Part shown: positions 29,779-44,100 of the stretch, piece by piece
How positions within the stretch are numbered: position 1 is the stretch's first letter
Layout: each line of letters opens with the position of its first letter
Assembly: GCA_902729315.2 (NCBI GenBank)
Contig: LR746269.1
Span: 9,088,231-9,152,230 of the forward strand
Source of the DNA: Spirodela intermedia
Taxonomy: Eukaryota; Streptophyta; Magnoliopsida; Alismatales; Araceae
DNA length: 64,000 nucleotides
Reading direction: 5' to 3'
Translations under genes and position numbers: made by a program
Notes under the pieces: generated by a model
The model's database searches: none
Told to the model about the DNA's origin: nothing
The model's input: the letters and a program-made list of their open reading frames with translations, nothing else

Positions 29779-32700
29779 CCATCGAGCAATCAAGACTGAC
29801 AACACAAAGGTTTTTCCCCCCATGTATTCAAGTTGACAGACATTAGTTTCCTCCTCTGAACATTGGATTGAATTATGCCCTGCTCTCTCCTGTTTATAGT
29901 TCTGTCATAGGATGCTGCAAATGACGACGTTGGTGATATAGGTCGTTACCTTCTCCGTTCATTTTCAAATGCTATGCGAACTATTATGAGGCTTCTTTTG
30001 ATTGAGTTATTCATTGTGGAGTTTTACCCAACATATTTTATTTAGCTCTACATTTGATGCATTTGTTCCTCGTCCAACATGAATGGTCAGAAGAGTTTCT
30101 GTTGAGGAACGACTGGAACTGCTCTGTTCAAGGCTTTTACTCATTCTTTTCTTTTATGGCCGCTTGGTTTTCAGCCTTGCTTACCAGCTTTAGGCGCTCT
30201 ACATCAAAGAGATAAGAGAGCATCTACGAGTGGAAACCATGTGATGTTAGTCCTTTAGGGACATTACCTTATGAGGAAGTTTCAAATTGATAGTAACCAG
30301 TCAAAACTTGTTCTCATCTTTAGCATTGGGCGGCCGCAACCATCAGCTTAAAAGGACATCAGCATCCACCATTGGAAAACCGGCCAACAAGTTAGGTTTA
30401 GTATGAGAGAAGGGGACAGCACAGGACGTCATTGAGACGAGCTGCTACAGTGGAGAGTTCTCATTTTCCATTGTCATCTCTGGATCTCATACATGGGTCA
30501 AAGGAGGTAGAGGAGAAGTGTTCAGGCGATTGGTTAAAGTGATGTCAAAAGGAAAATCATTGTGGGTAATTGTCAAATTATCTAATAAACTTGTAGGGCG
30601 CCTTAGACCAGATAACGCAAGATATTGTGACTGCGCGATCATGCCCACCATATATGTTCGAGGACAGTCAATTGGCGTGAAATATAGGGCTGAATCTTTT
30701 CGTTGACCACCTGAACGCCCTGCAGGCCAGTAGCTGTTCTTCCATGGAGTTCCGATATCATAGGTGTTGGATAGCACACCCCTTGCCGCGGATGGTGCCT
30801 GATAGGATCATTCTGTAAGAATTGAGAGGATGGATTAGTCAATTTAGGGCTAAGAAGAAGGCGATGGAGGTTAATGGATTGATAGATTTAGAGCCTAGAA
30901 GAAGAGGAGCTGACCTCGGAATGAGCTGTGGAATTTATGGGTAGGGTTCTGAAATCACTGGCCAGAGTGGAAGGGATTGAACAGAGAGAAAAGCTCTGGG
31001 AATGTGGAGCAGAGTAGAGTAGTCTACTTTTGATAAACAGACCATCAAATCTTGGTTGGAGGTTTTTCCTATTGGTATCCATTGACTGGACAGCTTCAAA
31101 TTATATTGTTCGAGTGTTGATGTTATGTCAGTCAAAGCATCTCTGGCACTGAGGGAATGTAATAATGTTCAGATCACAGTGGAAAAAAGGGTGAATAAAC
31201 AGACTTCAAGTTCAGTGCTAATTCAATGTTTTTTTCTGGAGGCGGTACAAATCCGCCCACAAAGAGGGCTAGAAGAGGTTAGCGCGATAGAAATTAAAGT
31301 GAGAGCTGGAATGGCTCAGGTTGCGGTGTCATGATATTAAATTTACAGTTCTTAGGAAGGCTGGACAGAAGTCAATGGCCACAAGAAAGGGAGATTTATC
31401 AGGCTTCATGGAGTTCCGTCTATCATGAAGTTTAAGAGGATTCAAATCGCTGTAGGGTATCATGTGATGAAATGACAAGCTTTTCTGGTTTAAAGATGGC
31501 AGACTAAGGTACAGAAATAATATTTGGCAAAGGTGATGGGTATTGATCAAGCAGAGGTTGATGTCCTTAAGGGGAACTTTTGATCTTGGTCGTAAAAATT
31601 GGTTGACTCTTAACTGAAGATGTTTCCTTGGTGTAGATACGCTATGCCTACCCAATTTTGAAATTAGAGCACTCAATTCCATTTCAGCAATCTATGAACT
31701 CATTTCACTTAGTTTCGTCTGTCCCCTGACAAATTTGTCCTTTCAGCCGCTGTTGACTGAATAACAGTGTAGTAGGGAGTAAAATCTTAAGAGAAACTAG
31801 GAGCAAATATGTGCATTTATCTATAACGTCATTCTGCTTTAATTCTTTTTTTTTGTGGTGGTGTATGTGACCTTTTTTTTGGTTTATTTTTACCCAAATC
31901 TATAGATGATACACCATCATATTCTGTGATTTCTTGATTGGTCATCTCCTTGCAGCTTGTGTAGTTACTGAGTGAAGAGAGCATAGAACCCTGAAATGTT
32001 GATGCGGTTGGGATCAAGAGGGAAAATAACAAGAAAAGTAAGGTTCGGCTCCCCAATCCCCCACTTTCACCGCTCAATTTGTTTATATACGTATAACATG
32101 ATGTGCCAGCACATAGAAAGCTGTTGATCCGGGAAATGAGATCAGTACGAAATAATGACACTCGGTCATTCAGAAGTTCCTGTAACAATGTCGAAAGCCA
32201 ACCTCTCCTGTTTCATTAGTCCGCATAAATACTAGTTCTTCCAGTGTTGATGCTTCTATCAATGTGATGATTTGACTCTGGCCCCCGTTAAATAGATTAA
32301 GCGATATGCTGTCAGCAATCACTCACATTTTTCAGGGCTTCATCTATATTTGTTCTCCCATAAAAACCCCTTGCATGCAGCGTCCGTAGACGTGGTGCAA
32401 GCTTCCATTTTCATTGGCCGATATACATAGCTATAGCGATGGCCAACACATCCTCCGGACAGTGATAGCTCTGCTGCATCCTTTATTGAAGAAACTTTCG
32501 ATAATCATTCAAAATTCAAAGGCGGCCATTATCATGCACACGCACTGCATCTATGTTTTCTTTGGAACAAATCCATGCGTAGTTCGAGCTAGAATCGAAG
32601 ATATATGCACGAAAAATAATGCGTTCTTCACCAGGAGAGCGAGGTGCAATCGGAAAGATGTGAAACAGCTGCATCAAATCAACGATCCAGTTGGTGGACC

Positions 32701-35700
32701 CGTTTTCTGTGTAGTTCCCTATCAAGGATATGGCACTAGCAATCATGTTACGAAGTGTATGTGATGAAATGGCTTAAACCTGATGAGAAACAACATCTGC
32801 ATGAATTCTGCCCGAGTATGGTGTCCTCTAATCTGTTAGCCAGATGCTAAAAGAAGAGGGACCTAATTTAAAATATTAGTTATCGTCTTCATACCATGTG
32901 AATGATCAGCTGGATTTGAATTTTCTAGCTATGTGCATCTTGCCTATGAGATATCACAGGGTCCGTCTTGTATGACACTGGTGTTCCATGATCGACATCT
33001 TTTATTCTCAGCGATTACAGAGAAGTCAATGAGCTCCATTAAAACAAATGGGAATGGGGCTCAATAGTGTGTCAATTAGTTTTATCTTGGCAAATAATTT
33101 GTCAGAAATCTCATGTCGTCCTTGATATGTATATACAATGGCTTTGCAAAAAAGGTCGTCTCTGAATATCTTCTACCTTTGTACCCAATGCACCCAACTT
33201 CTTGAAAATTAAAGTTAGCAGATTGCCATAGTAAAAGCATAGATGCCCTCTCAAACTCCCTTTTCATTGTTGAACCCTGTGTAGCTTTTGTCATTTTCAT
33301 ATCTAGATAAATATACTGGCGTCGATATATATATAACTCTAAAAATCTGTGTCACATAAATATAGCTCCGATGTATCGAAAACTAATCTAATAAAGCCTC
33401 ACCCCTGATAGTTTGCTGAGCAGTTATCTTGCTTTATTTATCAATGTCTGAGAAAAATCTTAGAATATGTTAAACTAATGTTAAGGATGATATAACATGT
33501 TTATAATTTAAGTGACAAGTTCTAAAATGGTGTAAAATAATTTTCCAATCTTTTTTGGAAAAAAAGAAATTAATTGGAAAGTTTCATTAGGCTGAAGAAA
33601 TAAGAAATAAATGGATATGAATTATAGATTTATTGATAAAATAAATTGCATTTATTAGACTTTCATTTCTTAAACAAGAACATATTAAATGTGTAATAGG
33701 TCAAACTGCAGGCTCAAAGTTCTATAGCTTTCTCTCTTTCTTGGAATGGAGTAGTTTACTTATAGAATCACCATCAAGAGGATAAAATCTTATTCCAAGA
33801 TATTTCCACAATCTTCAGTTTTCTTATTATTAATCAAGTTAATCTATGATTCATGTTTCTTTTCTCTTTTTGTCTACTTCAAGATAGTTGTCGATCAACA
33901 CAAAGGGAGCCGTCGAAAGTACATGTGCATATTTATCTAAATAGGGACTTATTATAATCATACATTTCTTGAAGAGATATTTCCAAAAGAGCCATATTGG
34001 TCCTTGTAGATTGTCACCTTCTAGAGGAGCCCTCGAAATAATAAACTATAAGTGCAAGAATTAAAATTAAACTATAGTACATGTGTCCCAAAAAACATAT
34101 ACAATCCAAAACAATCAAGCTCAATAGTTTTTCTTCTCACAATGAACCAAGTATCAAAATGGGTGGTTTAATGAGCATTAATTACAAGAATAATGAATTT
34201 TTATGAATTATAAACTGTACAATTTAAGACATTTCAGTTTGTAGAAAATATCTCTACTCAAATTCCCATGCAATCTGATTAGATAAAATTCATGACTTTA
34301 ACTATTCGAACAGGTTAGATACCCTTCTTCTGCATGATCTTGTCTTCAAATGCCTATAATGCTGCCCTCTCAAGGACTATCTCCATAAGAAGGCACTACA
34401 ACAAGCGATTGTTGTAATGTCCTAGAAACCATTACAAAATCGCCAATGCCTTCCATTCTATCATGTATTATAATAGGAACCAAAATCAATCCAACTACAC
34501 CGATTTTTCTCTAATATTAACAGGAAATATGTATTTTTTCATAGATCTTCAAGCATCTCTTCTAGAACATATGTTACACCACAATATGAAGCCTCAATAA
34601 TTTTTTATGTTCTCAAAAAGAACTAAATGGACATCAACTTTCTTAATGTGTCTAAAGCTATATGGGTTGACACTATTGATCTCATTTGAAGACAATCTTG
34701 GCATACTCTTCAGCTGGATGAATTGGAAAATCAGCATCTTAGGGCCATTGATTTTTTTTTGCTTTATTATCAAGAGTGGCTTGAGATATATAACATTTTA
34801 CCTTTTTAATTCCACCTAATTGTTTTCTATTATTTCTACTTGTGCAGCATTAGTTCAAAGAGAGATACCGACATCAACTCATATATTTTATTTTTCCATA
34901 TATATCTCAATAGTTTGAAAACTAAAAGCGAAATTGAGAGACCCACTTTTGGAATTATATCAATGTTTTTTCAATCAAAAAGAACGGCAAAATTGTCAAA
35001 AGGATCCGCATGTGTTTGACTTCATCCTAGTCATGACTTGTAATAGCTCTTTATCTTCTCCACAGTATGTGATAGAAAGCAATCCCATCCTACCATATCA
35101 CAAGCCTTCTTTTGAATGAAGTTTTACAACCATCGCTCTCCTTTGCCAACATTTCATCAGATGAATTTAGTTTCTTGTAAAAATGAACTCTATTTAATAT
35201 GGCCAACCTTGATCACAGTAGATAATTGAATAATCATCGTGATTGAGCACATCAAACCTGTTGAGTTTCTCAAGAAGTTTATCCTTCTCATGTATTACGA
35301 AAGGTATCTTCTTGGTTTTGGTGCATACCTGGATCTCTTGAATTTATCAAGACATCTATTGGGAAAGAGTCCCTTAGTTTCATAAATTCAACACAATAGA
35401 GATCGTCTCCACCACTTCAGTTTGTATGCTGATGAGTTTATGACGGCAAGCATGTTCTAATAGATGGAGGAGAAGCTTTTATGTTCTACAATAAGAATGC
35501 TTACATTTTGTTAAGATGTTTATGAGTAGAGAACAATCAAATACAAAAGGAATATCTTAAGAAAAATAAAAGAACAATGGGAATACATTCAAATTAAATA
35601 TTATTATATTTTTTACTAAAAATAACATAGTTTAGTATGTTGTAAGGCAATAAGGAAGTATAATCGTATCGTAATAGATGTACTTCTAAGGAAGTGATTA

Positions 35701-36980
35701 TTGAAATTCCTTTGCCTCTATTAGATATTTCATCTGAGACCTATGCCTCCAATTTTTCATAGCCTGATGAGAGAAACAACCATTGGTGAATTGAACTTAT
35801 CAATCAAAAGATGATAAATAAAATCCAATTTCGTACATATGTGTCAATAGTGATCAGTGCAAAAAAGGTTACAGGAGAAATCTGTTTTATCGGTTGTTAC
35901 GTAGGAAGAAGAAGCAAGATGAGAAGTGAAATCAGACCCATCATCATCTGTGATAATTTGTCATTTATGATATTTTATACATGATTTAATTCATGGAATA
36001 ATGTTTACTATTCATGGTATCCCTTTCATTAAATCTCGTTAATCTGTTATACAATTCAGTCAATTGGGGTGTGAAAAAATTCTGTAATAAATAGAAAAAT
36101 TCAAATTCATAAATCCAATATTCAATAATGATCCTGTCTATGAGATGATAATATAGTAGGTGAAAAATCTTGCTAAGGCCTTTAGGCTTGGGGGTAGGTG
36201 TGACAATGGTCTTACAGGTTGTGTACACAAGTTGACTTGTATAGACTTATCTTGACTAATTGCAAAGATGGTTTTTTCTGCTTTGCGCTAGGTAAAGATC
36301 AAGGTTACATTGAGCCCACAAACTGTTACTTCTAGAGATAAGTCACTCAAGCAAGTTGTTGTCAGACAATAAGGAGGATGATTATGATCCTTAACATGGA
36401 TAACCTATTTGTATAGATATTGATAGGCATGATGATGTTTTTGATGTAAAAAGGAACAAGGCTTGGTGATTCCAAGTATTTGATTATGTACATTAATCTT
36501 CACTAAAATTCTTAAATTAGCCAGGACTTATGTTCAATTGGAACCCCTAATACTCAGATTCAAACAGCTATCTGAATAGCTAGAAATGAACAGCAAGCAG
36601 CTATCTTTGTGTGGAAAAGATAATATGTTAATTTTATCACAAGTCTTGCAGTGGCGACGCACCTCTATCTTCAAATGGTATACACATGAAGCATGAACTT
36701 CACTGTTTTGTTGTATGTTCACTAGTTTCACATGCATCGAACATTTAGGAATTTTTGTAACTAAACTACTCCTCCGAGTGACATTACTCTGGCTATCGGA
36801 ATGCATAATATTCTGTAATGCATGGTGTAATTGCTATGACAGAAATTCATTCTGAGTAGATTAATTAATACGCTTCATATCTACCAGAAAAAAGGTTGTT
36901 TCATTTCGGTCAACAGCATTCCAACCATACATAATTGTAGCACAAGACTCCGTTTAGTCAAAGTGATACCTCAAGACATA
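29779..36980. other. About 7 kb without a recognisable gene
   Basis: The interval begins with the PPR 3' flank. Many 60-120 codon frames occur (for example 30487-30777 minus, 31329-31682 minus, 32414-32764 plus), but none shows a family signature, and both strands carry overlapping frames, which argues against coding. 33300-36800 is AT-rich and looks like old transposon-derived spacer. I could not define element ends. Confidence 0.4.
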
Positions 36981-36989
36981 AGGCCAATT

Positions 36990-37520
36990 CGAGGGTTACA
37001 CGGAGAGATTTCCCTCCCTCCCCGCCCCCCGCCCGGCTCTTCTTCCGCTCATCCTCCGAGTCTAGTGACTGCGGCAGCGGCGCGGACCGACCGTCAAGGG
37101 TATGCCCCCACCCCCTTCCGCTTTTCTCGCATTTCTCATTCCGTAGCCGGCCGAAAGGGACTCAAGGCGTCGGGGAGGTTGCGGACAGGCCTCCCCGGCG
37201 GCTGCGCTCCGATTGCCAGACAAAGGAGGCATTGTGGGGTATCCCCGAATCCTTGCACCTGGCAGAAGGGCTGTAGGGCACGGTTGGGTCGACATCCGGC
37301 GGTCGATGGGCGTCAGAAGGGATGCCGTCGGACGCAACTGCTTGTCAGCGGTTCGGGGGGTTCAGGGAAGCCTAGGACCTCATGGGGACCCACGTTCTGA
37401 ACCCGGGTCCACACCAGACCCGGGTATAGGACCTGGGAAGACCCTGGCCAGACAACGGATCCATGGACCAGACCCATTCGAGGAGGTCCATACCTTGGAT
37501 CCGATCAGCCTTCAGAATTA
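36990..37520 (+). promoter_or_regulatory. GC-rich island, likely 5' UTR / promoter region of the SET gene
   Basis: A sharp 0.5-kb GC-rich block (CCCTCCCCGCCCCCCG and CGGCAGCGGCGCGG runs) sits in AT-rich surroundings about 1 kb before the first candidate coding exon of the ASHH3-type gene. A good donor (GTATGC) at about 37100 could splice to the acceptor at 38101. Frames within it (36963-37400, 37213-37551) overlap on both strands and are low-complexity; I take them as non-coding. Several GGATCC and GGGTCC-type short palindromes lie at 37380-37500. Confidence 0.35.
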
Positions 37521-38116
37521 CGTTCCTCACAACCAGAGTTCTGATTCATAATTCATGAGCACAATTAATTATTGTTAATTTAAAAATGATTTGGGTAGAA
37601 CATATCTCTTTGAGGACCTTCGGTAAGTAAATACTAAATGAGATTTGCTCTTGTTAGAAAAGCATGGGCCTGGGCAAAAATCACTTCTGTTTTAAATTTA
37701 CATAGGAGTCAATTAAAAATTACTGCGTTTTCAATTGTATAGCTTCAGTTCGAGGAGTGCCTTCCTAAAATTGCTTTTTACTCTTCCTTTGCGAGTAAAG
37801 CTGGAGCACTATGCTTTTAATTAAAATGAGCTTACATGTATCTGCTCTCTTTTCCGGCATGTAGCTGAAAAAATTTCAGCGCAATTCTTTATTGTTATCG
37901 TTGTTGGAAAATGATAAAAATTGGTGCACACTGCAGAAGACGAGCAAGCCTGAAGTCCTGATCTCTTCTTCTATGCACCACTAGGAATTGTGTTATTTAA
38001 CTGTTACTAACCTATTCTAGCCTTTGTGCTTTTTATGCTGAATAAATGTTATATCTTTCAGCTGTTTAGGCAAAACTGCAGAGTTATATTTTTCTTCCTA
38101 GAAGATTGGACAAACT

Positions 38117-41100
38117 ATGCATGCGCATGCAGAAGATGCATTGTCATCTGACAGAGAGAAAGAAGCTGAGACAGAAACTTGTTTACGGGTATAGACTGTG
38201 CAGTATGATTATGTTGCCCTGTTTTACGGACTTTTGAATATATTATCAGTGTTATTGGTCCCGTTTGATTTTGTTGATGGTGTTTTGTTGGCTTTCTTGA
38301 GTCTATTTTGCTTTATTCATTTGCTTCTTTAATTCTTATTTGTGTCTAGACTGTTAGCGTGCTCCAGTATGGGGTTCTTTTAATTTATGTACATATTTAT
38401 CACTTTTTTAAAACTCCCTCGTGATTTTGTTTGTTGAAGTATTGGTGTAAAAACAATGTGGGTAAAATCGAAGTTGTTTTCTTCTGAGTTTTACCAAATT
38501 GGCTGACATTTTGTTCGACACTCACTTAAAGGATTCTACTAGAAATTCATCAAAAAACTCTGAAGTTACAGAGATATCATCTGCTGTTCTGCACTGATGT
38601 TTGTAAGATACTTTTTGGGAGTACTGAAAAAGACAGTCTCTGACAAATATTGCATACTGGATGATAGGGATATCTGGGACGAAGAAGAGAAATATGGGTG
38701 TATCCTTCTTAAGAAGAATGCTTTTGGTGGTGGAGATGAAAGCATCGATGGTCCCATGAAGTGAACAATAAGATGGCATATTTTATGGAATTGTCCAAAG
38801 AAAAGCTATGAGCAGCTTTCAAATTATTATTAGATGGATATAAAGAGATGACTATGAAACATAAGATCAAGTGCAAATTGAGTGACATCTATGCTGGAGT
38901 ATTCACAGAAGAGGATGGCTGGAGTTCTTTGATTATTCCATTTACTTGTATAAATCTAAGCTCTAGTATTCCTGCCTTAATAGCCCCTGTTTGCCATTTC
39001 TTCTGTATCTGACTCTGGAACAGCTTTATGCACTACATTTTTCAACCAAAACTTGCTACGATTTCCCCCCTATTTTGAAAATGATATCTTCTGGTTTCCT
39101 ATGCTTATATCCCATCTCCCAGTATCTTCTTTTTTGTTGGTTGAATTTTGATTAGAGATTCAATAACTTCACATAGTGGGTTGATGAATATTCTTTGTCC
39201 TACAGAAAAGTGGAGAGCTTCCGTTTTTATAGTTGTGACCAATTACTGTCTAGGCCTTCTATAAATGAGACGTTGCTGAAGTTGTTTGCAAGCATATCTA
39301 AATTCTAAAGTACTCTCCATTAGTTATTTTGATTAAGTCCAATTAATTGTGGCATTTAATGTATATTTCATGATGTTGATAAACTTATTGTGCACAATTC
39401 AACTTAGTAGGTTGTTTATCAAATATTCCTTTATTCATTTTTTAGAAAATAAATAGACCGAAAAAATATAGTATTTTCTAGTGTATAATGTGTCGCTAGA
39501 ATTTGATTCTCGATACTGTATCTATGTCATTAGTATTCCCATTCTCAATAGCTCAGAGGTCGTAATGACAGTAGCCTTTCATATGTATCTTCCAGAATTT
39601 TCCCACAAACTGATTGTGCCAGAGACAGCCTCTTACTGATTATATTATTGTAGTTTTGACTCCTAAACTTACTCAATGGTATATGAATCATGCATTTGGC
39701 ATCTGCAAATGTTGTTTTGAGGGAATTTTATTTTCTAACTGAAATCATACATGGCTACTTATTTTCTTTCTGTTCAGTTGCCTGTCCGATCCTATGTGAC
39801 AGTGGATGTCGAATTTAGGATCGTATTTCTTGTGGCTGATTCCTGGGCAAGCCTCTATTTGGCTAGGGGTCTCAATCTTAACGAGCTTTTGTCCAGTAAT
39901 TCTCAGTTGGAGATTTTCATTTTCGCATGGAAAAGCTGGCTCTTATGAATTCATAATTTTCTTCTCTTCTGGATTCTCACTTGATCTTTTAGTTTATGAG
40001 CAGGGGACAGAGTATGGAGATATATTTGACCAAATGTTTCAGTACCCGAGAACTCCTGTAGAGTTCAAGCTACCAGACTGGTTGATGAAAAAGAAAATGG
40101 TGCCATACACTTATATCAAGCGCAGTATCCAGGGAAACGGGGAAAGATGTCAGACTGCTAAGTCTCTCTGTTTATGTTCTCTCTAGATTCTCATTAGGAA
40201 TGTGAAGGCATTCGTCTTTGCTACCGTTGAACCAGAAATGCACAGATGATCTGAACCCTTACGATTATTTTGCTTTCATCGGTTTATGGATATCATCTAT
40301 TTTGATATATGTGCGCTTCTTGCTTTTGTTGTTATTTTTCTGTCTTTATGTGATATAATCGTATATGATTAGTTTGATCGTATTGATGCCGGTTACAAAT
40401 ATATGGGCATGAGCTCCTTTGTGATTATTCCATTTTGGTCATGTGGCATACCAACAAGAATATAGAGAGTTCGAATTTCTTTCATTGGAAGTTCTCCCTC
40501 TTTTTCTTAACTCAGTCAAGATGTCTACCTCTTCAAGAAGACAAAAATGCGTGTAGACAACGATGGCATATTCTGTTCGTGCAGTTCATCACCAGGATCA
40601 ACTATTTGTGGTAGAGATTGTTTGTGTGGGTAATGTTCAGCATTTACCCTCTCCTGCTGCTCCCCAATTTTTTATTTATTTCCTTTCAGAAAATAACGTT
40701 TCTTCTTGGTCACTGGTTATGACCAACATTATAAGAACTCGATTTTAGTAGATTTCCGTACTCTGTTGTTGCTTTGTTTCGGGTGTAGAGTTTACTGAGA
40801 ACATCATGTTGTAAAATCAATTTTCTTGTTTTCTTTAACGTCTTAATTTTTGACAGGGCTCTCTTGTCTAGTTGTTCCCAAAACTGTAATTGTGGTGGTA
40901 AGTGTCTAAACAAACCATTTCAGCACCGCCCTGTGAAGAAAATGAAACTAGTTCAGGTATAGGTATATTTTAAATTTTATTTACTGAATTTCTCTTTCAT
41001 ATTTATGTTAACCATTATGTTGTGCTAACTTTTACGTTGTTTCCAAAATTAGTCACGTTCCACAGACACAGGTTATGAATTTTGGCATTTTACTTTGTTG

Positions 41101-44100
41101 AATGGAAAATGGTTAAGTTAAAAAGAATTGCACAAGCAGATAAAGATTTGAGGGAACTAGTGCATTGTTGATTTTCCGAATTCAGGACATACAAAAATAA
41201 TGCAAGATTAATTGAGAATTGGAATCGCACAGTTTCTAAATGTGAAATACGATGAATCTCATGTGTCTAGCGTGGCCACAGAAACCCTGAGCTGCAGTAT
41301 ATTCTCTTCTCAACACTTTACCTATCTATAGAACTTGTCACATTCCTGGGGGAAGTTCCATCCGCAAATTTTCTTTGTTTATGTTTTACTTAGGGATTAA
41401 TATTTTTAGCGATCATGTTTAATGGATTTTTGGAGAGTTTTAGGCAGGAGAAAACAAAGCCAAAATATGATGATCAAATTCATGAGAGTTGGTTTGAATA
41501 TGCTGGTCTAACCATATCATATAGCTCACATTCACGATGAACTTAGGTGTCATTTGGTGAAAGTTAGTCTCCAGAATCCGGTGTAAAATCAAGGTTTATT
41601 CTTTTTATTTCCTTAATAATCCAGAATCTCAAGACTCATCTAATTCTCTGCAGATGGAAGTGATATGAAGGTGATGCAGATTTCTCTCAAAGCACATTGT
41701 TACTAAGTATTTAGTTATGACATCATCCTTGTTTCTAATGAAAGTAATATTTATTTGAGGATTCCATTGTCAAATAGAGTTCCATTAGACTCTTCACCTT
41801 TTTCTAGTTTAATGGCACTGGGTTCTAACGAGAAGTTGTGAAGCATTATCGTAGTCTAGTGTAAAGCTGCTGATGCTGACCATTTTTGTGGGTTTTATGC
41901 TGACTTGGTGACTTTGATGCTGACCAGCTTTTCACCAAAACCGCAGCTATTGGTGAAAAGCTGGATTTTTGGAATCCGTCCGTGTTTTCCCTTCCAGCTG
42001 ATGAGCTTGGTACCTCTCATGATTCACGAATGGGAGGGGTACCAATTGCTCATGGATGACATCATTGGCTTTTTGTCATTTTGAGGAAGACTAACTACGG
42101 GACCTTCAGTAAACATGGGATGGCATGTAGTTAGCATGCAAGCATAGACAATTGTTGATAAGCACAACTTAATGCCTGTGACATGAGGATTTATATGGGG
42201 AACCATCCATCATCTTCTGGAATTTTTGGAACAAAGTGCCATTGTTCCCATAAACTGGAGGGGAGGAAAACGAACTTTGACAATTGGTTGGTTGGTTGCT
42301 AGAAAAGAATAATCTATTAATAGCCGATTTCCTGGGACTGGGATTGGAAGGAGAGCTTAAGGATAACATGATGTCGGGAGGAAGCACCTGCACCAATACA
42401 GAAATAGAATATTGGGAGAAATATGTTAGTTTATAGTTTAAAACGGAACATTTGAAGTTTTATCCCATTTTTCTTATCATTTTATTATTCTTACTTGGAT
42501 GATGATAAAATTAGTTGCCGGTGATTGATCTTTCTACTGTTGACTGTTATTCCTCTTTATCAATCCCTCTTATAGTCACATTATCTATACAAACATTTCA
42601 TGCAGACTGAAAAATGTGGATCAGGCATTATTGCAAATGAAGATATAAAGCAAGGAGAATTTGTTATTGAATATGTGGGTGAAGGTGATCTCGTAAATAT
42701 TTGACACGCATTTAATACTTTATTGTAATTTGCTTGAATATTAAGCTTGTAAAACACTCTTGCAGTTATTGACGATAAAACCTGTGAGGATCGACTTTGG
42801 CAAATGAAGCACCGTGGAGAAACAAACTTTTATCTCTGTGAGATTAATCGTGATATGGTGATTGATGCAACTTTCAAAGGAAACAAGTCAAGATATATAA
42901 ATCATAGTTGCAAACCCAACACTGAAATGCAGAAGTGGTCCCCACTAAACTCTTTTTTTCTTTCATTCTATAACTCGTTTTCTAGCTTGGTACTAGACAT
43001 TTTTCACAATACCTGAAAGAGTAACTTGCTTGTCTTCGTACTGGTCCAGATTGTCAGTCAAATAGTATTCATTGATACTCCAGTGTATGCCTCCTATGTA
43101 TGTTGACATATGCTGCCAAGCTGTGCTCATCATATTGATAGCATCATCTGTTCAAGTTTTATTGAATGGCTGTGTCTTTTGGTTTCACGTGGTATGAGGT
43201 ATTGAATAAAAATTTTAAGCTGTTATGAACGTGTCTAATTATTTTAAAGAGGTCTGCATATTGTAAGTATTATTGAGTTTTTTCTCGTATTTGTGAGAGC
43301 TAGAAAAACAATGAATTTTCTTAGTGTGCTCCTGAATGGTATTGGGTAACTTCAAGTAATATAATCGTCTACAATATAGACCTGCCATCCATGCATATCA
43401 TGATATTTATTATACATGAGCTTCATGTTCCATTAACAGATTTATGTACGACTTTTCGTGTACCTCAATGAGATTGACTTGTCTTTGCCTATCTCATACA
43501 TTCAGATGGTATTGCCTTGGAACCATTCATACATCCAGATTCCATTGCACGATGTCTTTAAATATCTAATAAAACCTTTACATTTGCCATGAAATTCCTT
43601 TCGGGATTAGCCTTTCCAATAATGACTATTTTGTCCAGTCAACAATCCTGATGGACGAATAAGCTTTTTGCAGCATAATTAGGGACCATACTTGATAGTC
43701 CAATAATTTCCGAATCCACCAATGCTTGTTCGTATCATACCATATCAACGCATAATAAGTCATCCTGTATTGGCAATCTCTTTCTTTGATTATCTTTGTC
43801 CAACTCATTTTATAGGATAATCAATGGCGAAACTCGAATTGGCATATTTGCAATACGGAACATTAAGAAGGGAGAGGATCTTACATACGACTATCAGTAT
43901 GTTTTACTCATTTGAAACTTGCTAATGTTTCCCGCTTGTCTCTATTGTTATTACTTTGATTAGGATTTCAGTTCCTAATGCTTCACTTGATGATCTTTCC
44001 CACACTATTATTTTCTCATCTTTCTATTTACTTTTGGAGACCTATTAAAATTCACAGGTTTGTTCAATTCGGAGCAGACCAAGATTGCCATTGTGGTGCC

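Noticed and set aside
36963-37551. Frames of 145 and 112 codons in the GC island upstream of the SET gene
   Set aside because: Overlapping frames on both strands, low-complexity composition and position fit a 5' UTR / promoter island better than a gene.
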